A stretch of DNA of 64,000 bases from Icerya purchasi (Eukaryota; Arthropoda; Insecta; Hemiptera; Monophlebidae): NCBI GenBank assembly GCA_039619475.1, contig CM077115.1:590327643-590391642 (forward strand), given 5' to 3'. The position numbers and the translations under genes were made by a program. Shown one piece after another: positions 59,450-64,000 of this stretch (position 1 is the first letter of the stretch; each line of letters begins with the position of its first letter). The notes beneath the pieces were generated by a model. The model searched no databases, was not told the DNA's origin, and saw nothing but the letters and a program-made list of their open reading frames with translations.

Positions 59450-60330
59450 CTGGTTTATATAAGCTTAACTATTTTGTTTGTTTTAATGAATTTGGGTATT
59501 CGTTGTAGTTGGATAGGGTCATTGGACAACATTGCTTCAACAGGGTCGTTAAGTAAGTCAGTCACGTTCGTGAGCAATGTCCGAGTATATGATTGATTTC
59601 TGATGGAACAGGCAGCAAACAAAAAGGACACGCTACACAAGGAGAGGCACATTCAAAGAGTTAATCGTGTGACACAGAAGTATGTCCGATTCTACGCCTA
59701 CTTAGAATCGAAAATTTCTTGCATGTCATTTCGAATGGGAGCCACCGCGGCTCTGTGTTTGGTTTGATGGCCTTTAGCCACGCTATCTGTGATACCCAAA
59801 CCTGCTTCCACTTGTCTGAATAATATATATGCAGAATTTTAATATAGTACACGAAGAGTCAGTATTTATGTTCATAGGGGTGTATAGCATTGCTCTAGCA
59901 GCAAAATCTGCTCGCTCATTCCCGGCACCCCAGCATGTGTAGGGACTCAATAGAACACCACCTTAGAGTCTAATTGTGAGAGCTGTCTTGTTGTGTAATT
60001 TATTTTTGCACATAGAACACTTTTGTTGGAAGAGGTGAGGAGGGACTTGATCGCTAATAACGAGTCTGCAATCACAAGAGCGTTTTGAAGCGGTGCTTTT
60101 CTAGGTATTAGGGATGCACGGCATAATTTTCAGCCTCTGGAATCGTACATAAATCATTAAGACGAACTGCATAGACTCCATCATTTCTTACATAGGCGCA
60201 CGAAATAGGAAACGGACACACTTGTAAGTTTTGTACAGATAGATAAAATTGCTGTATTTTTCTATTGTAGTTATTGCTCTTTGAGGAAACTGGTAATATT
60301 CATTACTTGTTGGATGTGATTCAACTAAAG
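59450..60330 (-). pseudogene. I/Jockey-type LINE ORF2: RNase H and C-terminus, decayed
   Basis: Minus strand shows LSRRRIGHTSVSHD (RIGHT.LSH motif), FRIRNAWVGYQIAW-like text, and further upstream decayed RNase H sequence (AD(S)L.AL-like around 60050-60100, GN(E)RAD-like around 59905). Frames change many times. Confidence 0.6.
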
Positions 60331-60334
60331 ACAA

Positions 60335-61015
60335 GTTAGCTGATACAACGCTGTATTCACAGGGAACTAGATATGGCGAACATGTCTCCCGTGGACTTAA
60401 ATTAATACCACAACTTGGGTGAGCACTTTTAGTACTGGATTATTACGATAGGATGGGCGAGAAGCTTATGTATAGATAAAATAAAGTCTAGAATGCACAG
60501 AAAGAAAAATATCATAAAAAAAGTCGAAAAAGATTTTCTGTGTTAGGTGACGTTCTAAGCAAAGAATTTTGCAAAAGGTAGCGATGCCATATGTTACAAA
60601 ATTTTGTGTGTAAGCATCCGCATCTTGGTGCACTTTTTATTTTTTTTTGGTTTTTACATTTTATTAAAAAAGGAAAAAAAAGAATATAAACATAAATACC
60701 GGTATGTATAAATAAATTAAAGTTGAACATTTTGTCTTCTGCCCGTACGAATCCTGAAAATTACTGGATGGATTTTAATACGGTTTCCACAGTATAAATT
60801 CAGGTTATTTTTGGGCAGATTTTAGTTCGCGATTCGTCGCTTTACAATGAAAAAGAAGCAAAGCGTACTGTTTTAGTGACCACTCGCGTTTTTGTTTTTA
60901 TGTTTGTTTGTGCATAACTTGTACTCAGGTGGACCGATTTCAATCATTGTTCATTCGAAAGTATGCCATTTAGTGCTGATACCATGTGAGTATACCGTCG
61001 GGTATTGATAAATAA
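60335..61015. other. Flank with Helitron-like phrase
   Basis: 60720-60800 and 60900-60970 contain the type of phrase ('actggatggattttaatacgg', 'ggaccgatttcaatcattg') seen near Helitron 5' ends, but no TC start or CTRRT end is clear. Confidence 0.3.
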
Positions 61016-61020
61016 CAATA

Positions 61021-62590
61021 CTCACAAGGAAAGTACACGAGTTGTCAGAGGCCGATTTTGATGAAATTTTGATATGTTGTAGATTATAAAAAAATATTAG
61101 ACACGTGTTTTTTTTATCGGCCCATATGTAGTTTCAAGGGGTGAAAAGCACCCCTAAAGTTTGCCCCCCGAAAATCGTTTTCCTTAAATATCTCGTCTTC
61201 AATTCTATATTTTTTTATGAAACAAAATGGAAATTATTTCTCGTGCAAAGGACAAGTAATCCACAGCGATTTAAGCAGTGGCGTTGCACCCCTATTTTCT
61301 AGGGGGTGAAAACACTTTTTTTTGGTCATAATTATGGAATAAAAGATTATAGAATAGCATAAAAAAATAAGAAAAACATTTTTTGACATACACAATTAAA
61401 AAATAAAGTTGACGTGTTTCAGCATTTTCATGAATTTCCCCTTAAAGGGGGTAAAGCACCCCTTACAAGAAACATAAATAAATACATGTATCAAGTAATC
61501 CAATTTCGTAAAAAATTTGTATGTAAAGATTTTTGTGGTCGCTGATTACGGATCTGTTATCAATTTTTGAAAATTAAAATTATCCTGTGCTTTATAACCA
61601 TACAGCCCGAAACCCCTAAAACCCAGAGAGGCATTCTGTCTGTGTTTTTTTAAATCAACAAACCCCAAACTCCTGAACCCCAGTCAGGCAGAAGGCCCGT
61701 GTTTTTAAACCGATAAACCCTAAACTCCCAAACCCGAGAGACAGACTGTTTTGACTAAAGTTATAACGAGCAAAATGAACACCACCTTGCTGAACGAGCC
61801 AATGTTAAAAGTTAAAAATGTTTATTTTTAAAAATGTTGATTATTTTATTTCAGATTCTCGCAGATTTATTAAGCATGATAGCAGTACGAATTATATCTA
61901 TAACAGTATTAATATACTGTTTACTGTTTATCGATTGTGAGAATTAGTAATAAATGTTTTGATTTACTCATTGAATGTAATTCTCCTAATATATAAGAGT
62001 TCATTCTAAAGAAAAAAATTATTATATTATTAATTAACTTTGGCCATTTCTAAATTTATTCTTGTTATTATTTTCTTAAGAAGAGAGTGATTCCCGTTAA
62101 TAAATAGATAAAGAAATAAATAAATACATAAGTTGAACTGTACCGATAGTTTTTTAAATAAGTAAATTATAAGAACGGTTTTCCAGTATACCACAATGAA
62201 TAGATCTTTCATCTGCCTGCAGTTTAGGAGTTGTGCAGTTTTAGTCATAAGCCATCGGCCTGTCTAATGTTTAGAGGTTTGAAGCTATATGGTTATAACG
62301 CACAGGCCTCTGGCCGGTCTGAGGTTTAGGAGTTCGGGGTTTATTGGTTTACGAAAACAGACTGAATGCCTGTTTGGGTTTTAGGGGTTTGGGACTGTAT
62401 AGTTATAAAGCACAGGATAATTTGAATTTTCAAAAATTGATAACAGATTCGTAATCAGCGACCACAAAAATCCTCGTATACAATTTGTCATTAATATTAA
62501 AACTTTTTTGAATTACAACATATCAAAATTTCATTAAAATCGGCGTCTGACAACTCGTGTACATTCCTTGTCAGTAGTCATAGCGGGTCC
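61021..62590. repeat. Large inverted repeat with internal minisatellite
   Basis: 61021-61790 and the reverse of 62250-62590 share ACACGAGTTGTCAGA.GCCGATTTT, TTTTGTGGTCGCTGATTACG, ATCTGTTATCAATTTTTGAA and TATCCTGTGCTTTATAAC. Both arms then run into a 45-55-bp unit (ACCCCTAAAACCCAGA.AGGCATTC.GTCTGT...) repeated two to three times with variation. The left arm has an additional ~400 bp (GGGGTGAAAAGCACCCCTAAAG, and so on) missing from the right. Confidence 0.75.
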
Positions 62591-62639
62591 TTTTAGCTAA
62601 TTTTTTATTAATGTAACAGACACGATTGGCTTAAAATAT

Positions 62640-63110
62640 TTACCGCATAAAGTATGGAAGCGTAATTTGGAATCATTTGTTCGGTTACCTTCCTCTTCCG
62701 GTAGGTTTCTTCCCATTATCTCATTCTCCAATATTACCCTCCAGCCTACAGCTGATCGTTACAAACTTTGGTTTAACTTTTTCACTTCCTCATTCTCTGA
62801 CACAGATTCCTTTTTTGTCTTTTCAGCCTTCTCTTGGCTTCTTGACTTTCCTTCTATGCGTCGCTCTAACCTTTCTGTGATATACCGTCTGCGTTTGGAG
62901 CACAGTTTGCTTACTTCATCACTTTTCCGTTTTTCTTTCTTGAAGCCTTCTTATTGTCCTCTGCATACCTTCAACAACTACTTTATTTGCGATTCTGACC
63001 ACATCGTTTTTAATTATTCATCACTTTTTAACCGACTTCAAAAAAGGAGGAGGTATTCAACTCGACTGTATTTTAATTGAATAAACTTTTCCTCACTCCT
63101 CTCTGTTATT
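62640..63110 (+). pseudogene. LINE fragment: C-terminal region
   Basis: Plus-strand frame of 137 codons with VRLPSSSGRFLPIISFSNIT, YKLWFNFFTSSFSDTDSFF, SMRRSNLSVIYRLRLEHSLL and CPLHTFNNYFICDSDHIVF. This is the post-RNase H part of the Ser-rich LINE family and is open for its length. Confidence 0.75.
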
Positions 63111-63129
63111 AGACGGTACTCCCACTTCA

Positions 63130-64000
63130 TTATTTTTTTTATTTTTTTAAATTTTTTATCCTCGTAAAACAGGGACCTTTATCCAGAAACAATTAGAAAA
63201 GGAAGGAGCTAATTATATCTTGAAATGGTCAGTGTTAGGAGAAAGGAACAAATAATAGGAGCAATCTGTGTTGAGGGAAAAGGTAGGACATAAGAGGTGC
63301 AATATGGAGTAGGAAGACCAAGTCGTAGCAAACTGAAGTAGAAAGCAGAACATTCAACAGAAAGAGATAAACATTCAAAGAACACATGGTCTGCATCGCA
63401 AACATGCTCTTCGTTTGAGTGGAGAGGCAACCAACGAAAAAAGGAAAACGGGAGGAAGATAATAAAGTATGGCTTAAGAGAACAAGCGAACAACGGAGAC
63501 AATATCAGAACGACGAAGTGAAGGAAACAAAGAGAACTACGGATTGGCAGGAAGACTAGGTTGGACAAACAGATAAAAAGAACAATTGTTAGAGAAAGAG
63601 GAAACGTACATATCCGACCAAAACCTAATCAAATTTTGTGGGGATGATAGATTTATATAGAGAAATAAGGACATAAGGATCACCACCCCATTTGGTTGGT
63701 GATCAGGTCTTCACTAGATTTAGCTTTTTGGTTGTTGAAGAAGAAAGATACTTGATGTGTTTGGGGAAGGATAAACGACTGTCATGGAAGATACCAAGAT
63801 AACAAAAACAATTAACACGAGACAGGAGTGTATTTGCTAGGGGTAGATAGACAGAAGTAGGATTACAAGGCCGCAGAGTAAATACGGCATAACAGGGTTT
63901 AGTAGGAGAAATAGAAAGGTTAATTGAGGAAAGGGAATAATCCAACACAGAAAGAGACGAATTCAGTGTTTCACTGGCTGGTATAATATCATGAGATGAG
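63130..64000 (-). pseudogene. LINE fragment: RT and C-terminal pieces, minus strand
   Basis: T runs at 63130-63148. Minus strand: PLHSNEEHVCDADHVFFECL and SFYFSLLRLGLPTPYC-like text (C-terminal Cys/His region), then at 63703-63948 an RT segment (CFCYLGIFHDSRLSFPKHIK, TFSLRPCNP-like), with the RNase H region deleted between them. Continues past the window edge. Confidence 0.7.

Noticed and set aside
60512..60730. Minus-strand frame with a hydrophobic N-terminus, a candidate signal-peptide exon
   Set aside because: The only nearby donor would leave phase 1, whereas exon A needs phase 0; codons are mostly T-rich low-complexity.
61600..61740. CCCTAAA-type motifs resembling plant-type telomere repeats
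   Set aside because: They are imperfect and embedded in 45-55-bp minisatellite units; insect telomeres are typically TTAGG, and no true array exists.

Overview
This is a eukaryotic, AT-rich (roughly two-thirds A+T by eye), repeat-dense window, almost certainly from an arthropod and most likely an insect. The reasons are small coding exons with GT/AG borders spread over tens of kilobases, a secreted reprolysin-type metalloprotease of the class common in parasitoid wasps and other arthropods, mariner and pogo DNA transposons, Helitron ends, RTE/Jockey/I-type LINE remnants and tRNA-derived SINEs. I cannot name the species or order from the sequence alone.

The one host gene I can support lies on the minus strand and runs from 59050 down to 20946. 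Eight exons (58987-59050, 46929-47170, 41742-41828, 37639-37894, 32817-32970, 27076-27205, 23058-23200, 20946-20998) splice in phase at every junction. They give a propeptide, a basic cleavage region and the first half of an M12B (ADAM/reprolysin, 'venom metalloproteinase'-like) catalytic domain. The signal-peptide exon should lie above 59050. The zinc-binding HExxH exon should lie below 20946, but I could not find either in the window. Introns are about 2 to 12 kb; the next downstream one would exceed 20.9 kb.

Nearly everything else is mobile DNA inside or beside these introns. 1-20.9 kb holds a deleted pogo/Tigger element with intact ends (1499-2578), a tRNA-derived SINE (about 3051), a tandem Helitron-like pair (4616-5875), a TIR-bounded element carrying a LINE fragment (6774-8589), several fragments of one LINE family, a mariner 5' part (14657), a second tRNA-like SINE (to 16155), an RTE tail (17790) and a mini-Helitron (18845-18990). 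20.9-33 kb holds a MITE (21725-22338), LINE fragments and a near-complete DD41D mariner (30891-32245) broken by one frameshift. 33-37.6 kb holds the most unusual object: two nearly identical 337-bp inverted arms (34333-34669 and 36070-36406). Their inner parts, and the adjoining spacer, encode a fragment of an uncharacterised repeat-associated protein family; a degenerate mariner sits in the spacer. 39-64 kb is LINE remnants in both orientations, another MITE copy, a second SINE copy, a Helitron 3' end and a large inverted repeat with a minisatellite (61.0-62.6 kb).

Three separate palindromic structures (5440-5680, 10525-10692, 57274-57440) carry short GAAA/AAACAT cores. Those cores resemble degenerate hammerhead-type termini of Penelope-like elements; this is a hypothesis. 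No rRNA, CRISPR or prokaryotic features are present.
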